Made by a program: the position numbers and the translations under genes
DNA from: Morella rubra
Lineage: Eukaryota > Streptophyta > Magnoliopsida > Fagales > Myricaceae
Direction: 5' to 3'
Assembly (NCBI GenBank): GCA_003952965.2
Contig: CM025856.1
Coordinates: forward strand, 31,509,489 to 31,573,488
DNA length: 64,000 bases
Shown: positions 1 to 12,577 of the stretch, piece after piece
How the letters are laid out: every line of letters begins with the position of its first letter
Position numbering within the stretch: position 1 is the first letter of the stretch
Notes under the pieces: generated by a model
The model's database searches: none
Seen by the model: only the letters and a program-made list of their open reading frames with translations
What the model was told of the DNA's origin: nothing

Positions 1-3000
1 GAATCAATTGTTGATAGTGCATTCGAAAATGTTGAACAGGGTGAGAACTTCTTTTTCTTCCCACAGTCGTCCTTGTCGTTTTATGTGGATGTTAGTCCTC
101 TTATTGCAAACTACAGCATACCTAACACCTAGCACATTCGCAGTTATCTTGGAACACTTTGATCAAGTAGTTGGAGATTGTTTTATGGACTGCGTCAACT
201 GCCTTATCAGGTTTGCCAATAATAAAAGTTCTCACCGTATAAGTTTGAAGGCTATTGCACTCCTGCGTATATGTGAGGATCGCCTGGCAGAGGTTTGTCA
301 TCAAGCCTGCAGTCTCATTAATCATATCACTTATATTTCGATAGAGTATGAGATCCTCTTGGTGCTGAGTTTTTGAATCAGTGGGGGAAAGTTCGGTGGA
401 TTTTTTTAATGGTCAATCTATGGAGAGATAGAGATGAACCAATGGACATTAGGCAGATTGCCCTGCAAACCTATAATAACCACTTCCTGGAATTTAACTG
501 CTTTCATTAAGTGCTTTAATGGTTCATGCAAGATTGAATGTGGTGAAATTCAATGGAGTCTTCTCCAGAAAGGGAGGGGAAAAGAGAGAAAAATAAGGGT
601 GGGCAAAAGTTTTAGTGAGCTAAGTTATATGAACTTGACAAGTTCCGCTTGGTATCCATGTCAACCTGACATGACATGAAATGAATAGGTACAGGAGACC
701 TCTTTTTCTTTTTCTTTTTTTATAAGTAAGCCAATCTTATTAGAGAAAAATAAAGATGACAGTACAAGAGACTGTACTGACAAAAACTACAGCATACATG
801 CTAAGAAACTCAAAAAATCCGGAAAATCCACAAAAGGACAGCCAAGAACCGAATTAGCCCACAAAAAAAGAGAGTGCAACACAAAACCCCCCAGTCTAGC
901 CAACGACACAGCCCTGTCTTCGAAACATCTCCCATTTCTCTCCCGCCATAAACACCACCAGATGCAAGCTGGATCATCTTCCAAATGGCCAAAGCAAGTG
1001 GATCCTCAAACTTCCTCCGCCAACAACACAAAAACTCCACCACCTTCCTAGGCATAACCCAATCATAGTTAAGGATGCTCAGCACATGCCCCCACAATCC
1101 TCTAGCCATCGAACAATGAATAAGGATATGATCAACTGTTTCGCCGTCGCTCTTACATAAGTAGCACCTCTCGGTCACACAAACACCCCGCCTCCTTAAG
1201 TTGTCAATGGTTAAAACTTTCCCATGAGTGGCCTCCCAAACAAAGAAAGCTACGCGAGGGGGAACCCAAGTCCTCCAACAAAGACGCCAAAGAAAAGCCA
1301 CATTGGGTCCCTCCAAAAGCAAAGCATACATAGACTTCACAAAGAAAACACCGCTCTTAGAACCCCTCCACAGCACTTTGTCCTCACTCCCACTCCTCCT
1401 TCTCCACGAATATAGTAAAGAATAAAACTCCGAGAAAACATCCATCTCCCAATCGTTAATCAACCTATCAAAAAGAACGTCCCACACAACTACTCCCGAG
1501 CCCATCTCCATGCAATCAGCCACCCAAGCGTCCTTCCTACTAGCAATAGAAAATAATTGAGGGAACTCGTCACACAACGGTCTTTCCCCACACCACTGGT
1601 CATGCCAGAATCGAATCCGAGAACCTCTCCCAACCACAAACCGCAGGTGCTCTCTAAAAAAATTCGACCCTCTGCTAATGTTTTTCCACAAACTCACCCC
1701 ATAAGAGCCCGGAACAACCAAAGTGCTCCAACCACCTGCCGCACACCCATACTTCTCCGTAATGACTTTCTTTCACAAGTTGTCTCTATCAGATTGGAAT
1801 CGCCAAAGCCATTTTCCAAGTAAAGCTCTATTGAACAAGGGTAGCCTTTGTAGCCCCAATCCTCCAGCACTAATTGGGGAGCAAACTCTAGCCCACCTAA
1901 CAAGGTGAAACCGATGCTCAACTCCACCACTTCCCCATAGAAAATCCCTTTAAAGCTTCTCCAACCGATTAGCCACCGACATAGGAAAAGGAAAAAGAGA
2001 CATAAAATATGTAGGAAGGCTAGAAAGAGTGGATCGAATCAGCGTTAACCGGCCCCCTTTTGAAAGATAAATGCGCTTCTAGCCCGCCAACCGTCTTTCA
2101 AATCTTTCAACAATGCTGTCCCAAATGCCCACACATTTATACTTAGCACCAAGAGGAAGCCCAAGGTAGGTCATCGGGATGGACGTCACCCTACAACCCA
2201 AAATATCCGCCAACCCCTGAACATCATCCACTCTGCCAATGGGTATAACCTCATACTTGCCCAGGTTAATCCTAAGACCAGACACCACCTCAAAGCACAA
2301 AAGCAAGCATCGCAGGTTCCGCACTTGATACTCCTCACCCTCACAAAAAATCAACGTATCATCAGCAAAGAGTAAATGCGAAATACCCATCCCATTACTA
2401 CCACTTCTCCCAACCTCAAAACCCATAAAAGCACTACGACCTACCACCTCATTCATCATCCTACTGAAGACTTCCATGACAATCACGAACAGAAGAGGTG
2501 AAAGAGGATCTCCCTGACGCAAACCTCAAGAACTCCCAAAGAAGCCACGAGGAGAGCCATTCACCATCACAGAAAACTTAACCGTAGAGATGCAAAACTC
2601 AATCCAACGACACCAATTCTCTCGAAACCCACATCGCCTCAGGAGATACAACAAGAATGTCCAATTCACATGGTCAAAAGCCTTGTGAATATCAAGTTTG
2701 CACATGACTCCCGGAACATTCGACCTCAATCGCGAATCGATGCACTCGTTAGCAATCAAAACTGAATCCAGAATCTGTCGTCCCCTCACAAAAGCATTCT
2801 GAGAAGGTGAAATGATTTTTTCAAGAACCATCTTCAACCTATTTGCCAACACCTTGGCAAGAATCTTGTACACCCCTCCAACCAAATTGATAGGGCGGAA
2901 ATCTTTCAGATCCACTGCACCAGCTTTCTTAGGAATAAGGACAATGAACGAAGCGTTCACGCATTTAACAAATTTACCCCTCTGGGCAAATTCATTAAAC

Positions 3001-6000
3001 ATAGCCATAACATCTCCCTTGACCACCTCCCAACAAAACTGGAAGAAGGCTAAAGAGAAGCCATCTGAACCCGGGGCCTTGTCACCATTAAGGCTACAAA
3101 CCACCCCTGTGACCTCATCCTCCTCAAAGGGTCTCTCGATCCAACTCGCCTCCTCCGCAGAAATGGAATCAAAATCCAAACCATCTAAGGTCGGTCTCCA
3201 AGAATAGGGCTCCTCATACAGCGAGCTATAGAAATCAACAATACTAGCTGAGATCAACGATGGGTCCTCCATGGTTTCCCCCTCCACCTCCAAACTAGAA
3301 ATCGAATTAACCCTTCTATTCGAATTGGCCATACGGTGGAAAAAGGTAGTGCATCAGTCCCCTTCTTTGAGCCAAAGAGACCTCGATTTTTGTCACCAAC
3401 TAATCTCCTCCAACTCCATCAAATGAGCCAAATCTCCTAAGACCTCTAACTTCCTTGCTTTCCCCCCCTCATCCAGGAAATCCCGCTCATCCAAAGAATC
3501 AAGAGACGCCAATTCACTTAACAAGGATGACTTTCGGACACTGATATCCCCGAAGCTTTCTTGGTTCGACACTTTCAACTTATTCTTCAACGCCTTCAAC
3601 TTGGAAACAAGCACAAAACTAGGAGATCCCTGAAATTCAAAAGATTCTCACCACTCCTTAACCCGAGCCAAAAATCCGTCCGCCTTCAACCACATATTCT
3701 CAAAATGAAAAGGTCGCTTTCCTCCTCGAACCCGACCATCCTCCAAAAGAATGGGAAAATGGTCCGAATACAACCGAGACAACCGTTTCTGAGAAGCCTC
3801 TGGGAATAGTGACTCCCAACTAGGGCAGAACAAAAAGCGATCAATCCGGGACCAAGACTGAATAGCTCTATTGTTGGACCAAGTGAAGGCTCCCCTCGAT
3901 AAGGGAATGTCCAATAAACCCATCTCCGAGATAAAATCAGAGAACACCTCCATAGCTGGCCCTGCCCCGTCACCATCAAACGCTCACTCGGAAAGCAAGT
4001 GACATTAAAATCTCCCCCAATGCACCACGGAAAATCCCACAAAGATCTCACCCCGACCAACTCATCCCACAGCAAACTCCGACTGCTATCAGCATTAGGA
4101 CCATAAACTCCAGAAAACATCCACTCCACCCCATCACCAAGATTCCTAAAGATCGCTAAAACCGTGAAAGACCCGATGCAAGAATCCACCAACTCCATCA
4201 CCCTAGAATCCCACATCAGCAAAATACCCCCCGAGGCACCATCCGCCTCCAAACTACACCAATGCACAAAAGGACCACCCCACAAACATCTAATCACACC
4301 ATCAGTCATAACAGCCACCTTGGTCTCCTGAAGACAAACCAAGTCCGGTTTCCATCCCCTCAACAAATTCCCTACGCCTCGACACTTCGCTCTATCATTG
4401 AGCCTCCTTACATTCCAACTAATAATTCTTGGCATCATCTAATCACCAACAAAGCCCTCCCCTGACTCGTTCCCCTCCTCGAAGAAGTGGAGTTCCTGTC
4501 ATAATTAATAGAAGACTCCAAACCCTTCATCTCTCGTATCAATTTTCCGCCTTTCCTTCAAGGAGTCTGAAAAGTATCAGGCTCCCTTTCACTTTCCAAC
4601 GCAGCAAAAAGACTCATCAATTCAACTTCATAACCGTCACAAGACACGCCAACCATAAGTCGAAACGACGACACCATATCCAACCCCCAGCCCAATGCCC
4701 CACCACACCTCGGGCCCTCAAACTCCCTTCTAACAGGGCTACAAACAGCCAACGGAGTCACACACACAACAGATTCTTCAGCCTCCACCAAAGACAACTC
4801 CCCTCCTACCTCACCCGCACCATCTAGCACTCCCCCAACACCCCCATCATTATCACACTCAAACTGATCCACCCCTACAGTCGCACCCATCATCTCAAGG
4901 CCCACCCGAGCCAACCCACCCCAGATCCCCTTTCCTGCACCCCTACCGGAGCCTCAAACACCCTCCCATCCAAACCCACCAAGGTATCCTTGTCAAAAAG
5001 CACTAAGGAAGGGTCGGCGACCCCATCTGAGACCATAGCATGAAAATCCGACGAAAAAGATGCCTTCGGGGAAGAATCGAACTTATCGGCAGGCGTAGGA
5101 TCGCTGGTCGGTGACAACTCCGGCGCCGGAAAGGCCCCCGAGCATTCGCCCCTCGCCCCATAAGGCAACGATGAGGGACCCGCCTCCAGGGCAAGCTGGA
5201 CAGTAACCCATGTCTCGGCGCCAGCCGTGGAGTCGACACTCCCACCTTCGACGCGAAGGAGCCCCGACGCAGACCTAGAAATATCCGACCCACCCCCCTC
5301 ACTTTGAGCCCGCGATTGGAAATTGACTTTCGGCTGGCCCAAAGTCTCCAGCCCAGCCGAAGAGATCAGGCCTGGGACGACCACTTGGTTCAAAACCAAG
5401 TCCACTGATTTTGTAAGAACAAGCCCCAGCCCATCAACTTTCCCCAGAGCTTGCGTGGGGGGTTTCTCCTGCCATTCCAACGTAGACTGAACTACAGGGC
5501 TTGACGATCCAAGACCCAACCCATCATTCAACCCCAAAAGCTCTAATAAAGCGTCAATTTCTGCTTTTATCCCCACCAATTTGTTTCTCCAGAAAGTCAC
5601 GTCAACCCTTTTTTCGCCAGCCGACTTTGCATTAAATGCCTGCTCCTTGGAAAAATAAGCGTCGCTCACCAATTGCGCATGCGCAGAATCATGCATCATT
5701 GCCTTTGCCTCCAAGCCACCGCTGGCCTCCTCAGCTCGCTGCACGACCATGCCCCTACCGCCAGAGCTTGCCCCCTGCAACCCTCTCTTGGCAACCTCAG
5801 CGAAAGAGAACTCTTTGCGGACACGAGAGTAGCCCCCTCTGCTACTATTCAGCTGACCAAAGTGAAACACCACCTCCTGAAACACAGTGGCCAGATCCTT
5901 CCAGCCAGACCCCTCTTTGCCTTCTGGAATCATGACCACCCCTTTTCTGCGGCCCCCTCCAAACTCCGCAATGGCAACGTAGCGCCCAGCCTTGTTGCTA

Positions 6001-7922
6001 CACCTCTGCGCCAAAAACGCCCGAGAAGCTTCGTTATATTTGACGACAAACTCCTTATGGATGTCCACTTGCAGTCTGCTGGCCATGTTCACCATCCAAA
6101 CAGCTCCAAACCTCCCAAGGAAGATAGAACTCAGAGCCTTCCGGCTCCATTCCGACAATTTCACAACCCCATTGCCTAAAACTGTAACCTGAAACTCCTT
6201 AGCTTCCACACAGAATCTACGAGAGAAAGACATCGGACCACCAGACCAATCTAAAGCAGCAACAATGACAGTAAAACCTAAACTAACGAACAAGCACCCA
6301 GCCCAGGCATCTCACAGGGGGGAGAGGAGAGAGAACGGAGTTTTGATAAATTAAAGAGAGGAAACTTAAGAGCAGAAATTGACCAACTAAGGACACAAGA
6401 AATAGGTACAGGAGACCTCTAGAATATACTCAAAGAAAACACTCTGTGGAATGGCAAAGAAGATAAAAGTCGAGCAAGAAACAAAGTAAACTCTCTTTTG
6501 TTTAGCATTTCTTTTCACCAGATTAGTGATAAAGGGCTGTTTCTTATCACCAGACTCTGTTTTTAAGGGCTGTCATTGGAATAATAGGTAAGAGTAGGGA
6601 GCAAGAGTAAATTTGAGAATATGGCCTTAAATAAGGTGGAACGCTTCATCATGGTTAATTGGAACTGAGCCGTAATGAGTTGTAATATTACCTTATGACC
6701 AAGGTAAACACATGATCCCAGCAAATTTGACCAGGCAGCCCAGACAGTTCAGCAGAGAATACGTACTGTAGTTGCTTTAGTGATGTTGTCCCTATTCCAG
6801 CACCATTGTCAAAAAGTTGGTTTGAGGTCACTGTAAGTGGTTTAGCATGAATCTCATTTGCAGGCTGCTATGCAATTGTTACAGGTCCATCATATTCCAT
6901 AATTTTCCCAAGTGCTTCAAATCCTTCTATGTGAAATATGAGCTAGTTCAAATGGGCAGCATGTGGGACATGAAAAATGCTTTGTCAATATGAAACATGT
7001 CTTTTGAAATCTATCATAGAGGCGGAGCTTTGTTTTGGCATTTAGAACTATGTATTGTGCAGGTCTCTTTGTATTTTCCGTGTGTACTATCAGCATCTGT
7101 AGATATTGTGGTTTTCCCTTACTCACTACAAAAGCATGTCAGCATAACCGGATATTGTGGATTCTGCTAGAATCATCTGATCTCATAATTGCTTCAAACT
7201 GTTGGTTGGGATTTTCTTTGTTTATCTTCCACAGATAAGTGGTTGCTTTGCTTTGTGGTCAAGTGGCTTAGTGCTGGTGCTTGTCAATTTTAGGGCCTCA
7301 TACCTGGAGGTGCGTTGAAACCCATTGATGGTAATCTGGATGCAACTTTTGATGTGACTGAGCATTATTGGTTTCCAATGCTGGCTGGGTTATCTGATCT
7401 GACATCAGACCCAAGACCAGAGGTCAGAAGCTGTGCCCTAGAAGTTTTGTTTGATTTATTGAATGAGAGAGGGAACAAATTCTCATCATCATTTTGGGAG
7501 AGCATCTTCCATCGAGTCTTGTTTCCCATTTTTGATCATGTAAGACATGCTGGAAAGGAAAGCTTAATTTCTTCTGACGATGAGTCACTTCGTGAAACCA
7601 GCATTCACTCGCTGCAATTGCTGTGCAACCTTTTCAACACTTTCTACAAGGTACCGAATGTTTGTTGCTCTAACAGCACTGCTTTTGACGACCCATTGGT
7701 CAAGACGGATGCTTTGATCCTATTATTGCTAATGTTTTATAAACGTAGATGGATGTTAAAATTTGTGTTGGCTGTCAAGATAAATGTTCGGTTCAAAATT
7801 GGTTTTGCTGCACAAGTAACACGCAGTCTTGAAAGGACAAGAAAATGTGTGCATGCTATCAATTACGTTATAGACCGCTAATGGAAAAAAAATATCACCA
7901 AAATGATTCTAATGACTAGACG

Positions 7923-7957
<35 letters not shown>

Positions 7958-10900
7958 TTGGACAGTACTGCATGGAGGAGTTCACATGCGTCATTGAAGC
8001 AAGTGCTGAATATTTTTTTGCCGCGTGCACAAGCAACACAACTATTAATTGAAAAGTGTAGAAAAAATGGTGTAATCTCATATACATATTAAGGGCTGTA
8101 ATGGCAATCTTGACAATAGTGCCAATGCTAACTTCTATTTAAAGTATGTTGCCTTGTGAGCACTTCTTTTTCTGTTTGTTAATATCTTTGTATTGGTGAT
8201 TCTGTAGCTAACAGTAGAAGAATTAGATGGATACTTCTGATAACATGGATCAAAATTATGTAACTTTATTGAGACCAGTTACTTACAGAAAGGTATTTTG
8301 AACGAGTTTGCTGATAGGTTCAACTTAAGATGTCTGTCTATGTGGCGGAGTAAGTAGGTTATACTTTGGAGATTTTAAACTTTAATTAAACATTGGGATG
8401 AGGTATAGTTAACTAGTTTCAAAGAACTTAAATGACGGACAATTTTTTTTCCTTCTTTTGTGCAGGAGGTATGTTTCATGCTTCCACCATTGCTGAGTTT
8501 GCTTTTGGAGTGTGCCAAACAGACAGATCAATCGGTGGTCTCAATATCCTTGGGTGCACTGGTTCATCTTATAGAAGTTGGAGGACACCAATTCAGTGAC
8601 AGTGACTGGGATATGCTGTTGAAAAGCATAAGGTTCATATCTCATGTTTCCTGAAAATATATATAAGTATTGTATCACTAACCGCTCCTTTATGTTGACT
8701 ACCAGAGATGCTTCATACACAACACAACCACTTGAGCTGCTCAATGCTTCAGGTTTTGATAGTGCTTCCCTCAAGTCCTTTGACAGCCAGGGAGTGGATG
8801 GCTATCAGTTTGATCTCAGGGTTAATGGAAAGGAATCTCGGTTTCTATCCCATAACACTGATCCTGATGGTACGGCAGGGAACCCTAATGCAGCAGTCCC
8901 ACTAGATCATTATCGAGAATCAGGGTCTCAAACTAATGTCGACGGATCTGAAGGTTAGCTGATAAAACTTTGTGGAAATACATGTTTTTAGCACAACTCA
9001 TGCATAGCATTCAGATAAATGAGAATCTGCAATCTGAAAGATTACAAACTAGAATCTGAGAAACAGTTCTTCCCTTTCATCCCCTATTATGAGTGAAGGA
9101 TTAGTTTTGGTTTACATCCATTGTCACCTAAGTGAAACTTAAAACATGAATAGGGAAGTTATTTAATGGAAACTCAGAAAAGTTCAACATTTATTCTTGA
9201 AGGGATTCCATCGCCATCAGGAAGAGCCGTGAAAACTGCTGATGGAGGCCTTCAACGAAGTCAGACAATTGGCCAAAGAATCATGGGAAATGTGATGGAC
9301 AATCTCTTTCTCAGAAATCTTACTTCTAAATCTAAAAGCCCGACTTCAGACTCTTCTATTCCATCTTCTCCAGTCCAGGTATTGCATTAGTAAATACATC
9401 CTGAAGGCCATCTGATATGTACTTCAGACACTAGGGAAAATATGAATTATGGGATCAATACACTTTGCGCCATCCAACCTAAATACTTTACAGTCCAAAC
9501 TATCATTTTTTCACATTTCAACCACTAACTATTGATTTCAAATGCTTTGCACCCTTTGTAAGATTCTCTGTCAATCTCGACAAAAAGAGATTTTCGCACA
9601 TGAAATGGGGAGATGTGGAGGTAAAATGATCAGTGGCAGGAAATTCTCGTCATTTCACATGCCAAAAATTTCTTTATGTTGAGATTGACAGATAATTCTA
9701 ACAAAGGGTCAAAGTACCTGAAATTTATAGTTGGTTGGTAAAATGTGACGGAAGTGTCTGAATATTTTTTTTCTCTTCTCTTATTTCTTTCTCGATCCAA
9801 TGTTATTCCAGCCTCCTGATGCTGTGGAGTGTGATGCAAGAGATGAGGTTGAAAGTCCACTTTTGGGAACTGTTAGGGGCAAGTGCATAACTCAATTACT
9901 ACTGCTTGGTGCGATTGATAGTATCCAGGTTTGATTCTGATACTCATATATTTCCATATTGCCGCCTGCAGTACCTCTATTACGTAACTTTTTTCCTTTC
10001 TTATTACTGATCCGCTAGAAATGCAACATAATGGAAGTCTGCACAGTGGGAGAGGTTTACTTTCCAAATAGCTCGGGCTTCTTGCCATTTCTTTTTTCCC
10101 ATTAACATTGGGGTGGTGGTGGTTTTGATTGTTTTGGGGGGGGGTGTGTTTATATAACTCAACCTCGTGGGAGTGGGAGGGAGAGAGAGAGAGAGAGATT
10201 ACTTGCGTTGGTCAATTGTGGTGTCTGTCTGAAAACTGTTCTGCTCTAAAATTTGCAGAAGAAATACTGGAGCAAGTTGAAAACACCACAAAAGATTACT
10301 GTAATGGACATATTGCTATCTTTGTTGGAGTTTGCTGCTTCTTATAATTCCTATACCAACCTCAGAATGCGCATGCACCAGAATACTGATGAAAGGTGTG
10401 AAACAAAACTGTGTTCAGATTCTCTTTTGCCCCACTCTATCGCGTAGAAATTTCCTTATCCTGGAACTGGAAGAACCCTTTACCATTAATAACTTTTTTT
10501 TGGGTAGGCCACCTTTGAATCTTCTGCGCCAGGAATTAGCAGGAACTTGCATATATATGGACATCTTACAGAAAGCAACTTCAGGATATGATGCGAATGA
10601 AGAGATTTATCGTAATAGTCCTGCAGATGATGATTCCACTACAGCTAACAAATCAAACACAAAGAAAAAACTCGAAAGTGTAGCTGAGGAGAAATTAGTA
10701 TCTTTCTGTGAGCAGGTACTTAGGGAGGCATCTGATATGCAGTCGAGTGTGGAGGAAACTACTGATATGGATATTCATCGTGTGTTGGAGTTACGTTCTC
10801 CAATTATTGTTAAGGTACATAAATTCTTGTTACTACAAGCTATTCAAAGTAGGGCCTGCTGGGTGGTTGTGGATTGTCTGTGATGATGTTTTCAATGCCA

Positions 10901-12577
10901 GCACTTTGAAGCTGCTGATTTATGGAAGAATATTGTATATTCGGTATTTATGCAAGTAATCTTGGTTACAAGTATGTCACACTGCCTTGTTTTGTGCATG
11001 AACATTCTAAAAGCAGGACCAGCTAGCTTGTTGGACTGGTTGAACCATCTGCTGGCATCAGTTGTAGTCTGCTTTGAGCAAACAACTACTTTATTGTCAG
11101 AAAATCGGATGGCCCGTGAAAGCCATCCACGGGTCACATGACCCATTCTAGGTTCCATCAATTAAACACAGTCAAGAAAAAAGACACTTAAGTTATAGCC
11201 TATAAGTTTAATTGCAGTAGAAGTCTGAAGAAGTTGCCACATACCTTCATGATGCTTTTCATGTTGTATGGATGGACGGGATGGTTTACTTGATTCTTTC
11301 TCTCATTCACTTCTTTCGTAATGCAGTAACGACCAAGCTTTTGTTTTCTCTAATATTTTGGTTTCAGGTGATTAAAGGCATGTGCTTTATGAACAATCAG
11401 ATATTCCGAAGACACCTGCGAGACTTCTATCCTCTGCTTACGAAACTTGTATGCTGCGACCAGGTAATCTTCTGGTTACAAAACGTTATTCTTCTATCTA
11501 GCAGAAGTCCTCTACTCAACCTTGTGATCCCAAAAAATTAAAAAACGGCTTCCACTTTTAAAAGCATGTACTCTGAACAAAAGCAGGCTGATTAAATTGT
11601 TTGGGTAGAAAACTAGGTACATGCAGACCTTGTAGGGGAGAGGGAAGCAATTGTACAGAGACAACCCTTCTTTGTTTTTCTGTTGCCTTTCTTTTTATGT
11701 TTCATTAGGGTGTAATTGATGTGGGACAAAGAAATGAACGGACTTGCATGGTTGTAGTCTGAACGACTTTTCAGACCCCACTTGCCAACCGTTCTAAGCT
11801 TTGTTATTGATTTTGACCAGGGTCTCACTTGGAGTAGTATTTTCTTTTTATCGACACAATCCAAACTGCATATTTTCAGGGCTAAATGCAGTGCATAATT
11901 TAATTATTTGGGATATCTTAATCACTTGGTTTATCAAGATTTTCAAAATTATTTCTTGTAGATTGATGTGGGACAAAGAAATGACTTGTAGTCTGAACGA
12001 CCTTTCAGACCACACTTGCCAACCGTTCTAAGCTTTGTTATTGATTTTGGTCATCAGGATCTCACTTGGAGTAGTATTTTCTTTTTATCCGCACACATCC
12101 AAACTGCAAATTTTCAGTGCTAAATGCAGTGCATAATTTAATTATTGGGGATATCTTAATCACTTGGTTTATTGAGATTTTCAAAATTATTTCTGGTGAG
12201 ATTGGATTTCTTCAATCAAGCTGCTAAAGAAGCTATAAAACTAAGCTTACAACAAAATCATAGGGTGAACAGTATCAACATTTCTCCAGACATAGTACTA
12301 TTTCAACGTTCCATGCACTTTTGTATGGAGAAATTTAAAACATGTCTATTCCTATATCAGGTTGACTTTTTTCTGTATATATTTGTGAATTTCATCGCAA
12401 ATAATGGCCTTCTGCTAGTCAATGGACTTGCATTTCTCTAGCTCTCAATTTCTAATCAGACAATAAGCTGTGTTTCTACTCGATTTATGTTGTGGATTTT
12501 TCTTTTTTTGTCAGATGGATGTTCGTGGGGCTCTAGGTGATCTTTTCAGGGCTCAGTTGAAAGCTCTCTTGCCATAG
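1..12577 (+). CDS. BIG5: BIG5/MIN7-like brefeldin A-inhibited ARF guanine-nucleotide exchange factor, C-terminal part
   Basis: Large ARF-GEFs of this family recruit vesicle coats at the trans-Golgi/early endosome; Arabidopsis BIG5 (MIN7/BEN1) acts in trafficking and immunity. Only the last 618 residues are present; the Sec7 catalytic domain lies before the window. Phase-consistent exons: 1-40, 144-292, 7294-7650, 8466-8632, 8706-8953, 9203-9378, 9812-9928, 10259-10395, 10508-10814, 11368-11463, 12515-12577 (ends ALLP, stop TAG). The segment [20 protein letters not shown] followed by RLAE and [10 protein letters not shown] matches the conserved helical region after Sec7 (DUF1981/HDS). Further family landmarks are [44 protein letters not shown] and [13 protein letters not shown]. 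The intron between RLAE and GLIPGG is 7 kb because it holds a LINE. No coding break is visible. Identity was judged from remembered family sequence, not a search. Confidence 0.9.
684..703. repeat. LINE target-site duplication, 3'-end copy
   Basis: The 20 bases are identical to 6401-6420 and directly abut the T-rich (poly-A) end of the LINE. Confidence 0.95.
810..4438 (-). pseudogene. LINE ORF2 (endonuclease-reverse transcriptase), broken
   Basis: Target-primed reverse transcription enzyme. It opens at ATG 4438 with [15 protein letters not shown], then CLQETK and GDFN (endonuclease metal and catalytic motifs); YSDHFPI of the same domain is in another frame at 3953-3648. Reverse transcriptase spans 3332-2079 in two frames: [76 protein letters not shown]. 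The C-terminal zf-RVT domain ([39 protein letters not shown]) is at 1721-810. About six breaks are visible. Stops near 3390, 3345 and 2525 are TGA where related elements usually have an Arg codon, which fits decay of methylated CGA. Confidence 0.9.
4558..6233 (-). pseudogene. LINE ORF1 (nucleic-acid-binding protein), frame-disrupted near the end
   Basis: L1 ORF1 products coat the element RNA. The main frame starts at the first in-frame ATG (6233, [14 protein letters not shown]) and stays open to 4890, giving about 447 residues with an N-terminal globular part ([19 protein letters not shown]) and a long low-complexity Ser/Gly/Pro-rich middle. The typical ORF1 tail ([21 protein letters not shown]) is in another frame over 4914-4558, so a frame change lies around 4900. 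Family knowledge: plant L1 ORF1 ends with a similar GLS-C-G-E-E segment. No CCHC zinc knuckle was seen. Confidence 0.75.
6401..6420. repeat. LINE target-site duplication, 5'-end copy
   Basis: Identical to 684-703. It marks the 5' end of the LINE at 6400 and shows the insertion was not rearranged afterwards. Confidence 0.95.
7921..7956. repeat. (TA)n microsatellite in a BIG5 intron
   Basis: About sixteen TA units in the intron between the 7294-7650 and 8466-8632 exons. It may vary in length between individuals. The rest of this intron has nothing recognisable. Confidence 0.9.
9480..9766. mobile_element. Fold-back MITE-like element in a BIG5 intron
   Basis: Almost the whole segment is an imperfect inverted repeat: 9541-9600 pairs with 9648-9715, and the outer parts (9480-9540 with 9716-9766) also pair. 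The stem is about 120 bp with a short loop near 9605-9645, and there is no coding capacity. This is the structure of a fold-back or long-TIR MITE. I could not fix a target-site duplication, so the superfamily is open. Confidence 0.7.
11714..12196. repeat. Tandem duplication of about 248 bp in the last BIG5 intron
   Basis: Copy 1 (11,714-11,961) and copy 2 (11,962 to about 12,196) start with the same ATTGATGTGGGACAAAGAAATGA and share most bases throughout. Copy 2 lacks about 12 bp found early in copy 1. It lies between the exons ending at 11,463 and starting at 12,515, so the coding sequence is unaffected. Confidence 0.85.

Larger units (their letters stand above)
704..6400 (-). mobile_element. 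Nearly complete L1-type LINE retrotransposon in a BIG5 intron
   Basis: The element reads on the minus strand: 5' end near 6400, ORF1 about 6233-4558, ORF2 about 4438-810, and an A-rich tail seen as T-rich sequence at 704-720. It is flanked by identical 20-bp target-site duplications at 684-703 and 6401-6420. ORF2 carries in order an APE-type endonuclease, a reverse transcriptase with the LLFADDT catalytic motif, and a zf-RVT C-terminal domain. Its length (5.7 kb) fits a full-length plant L1. Several stops and frame changes make it non-autonomous. A 5'-truncated relative with the same 3' end lies at 46,727-46,944. Confidence 0.95.
293..7293 (+). other. Seven-kilobase BIG5 intron enlarged by a LINE
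   Basis: The donor (GTTTGT after GCAGAG) and acceptor (TTTTAG before GGCCTC) join codons in phase 0, giving RLAE-GLIPGG as in the family. Without the LINE (704-6400) and one target-site copy the intron would be about 1.3 kb. The flanks 293-683 and 6421-7293 are non-coding, AT-rich and hold no other feature I recognise. Confidence 0.85.

Noticed and set aside
434-679. 81-residue open frame after the second BIG5 exon
   Set aside because: The conserved protein passes directly from RLAE to GLIPGG, so this is intron sequence.
7921-7956. Repeat that might suggest an array of spaced units
   Set aside because: Simple TA microsatellite. No CRISPR-like array exists in the window, and none is expected in a plant nucleus.
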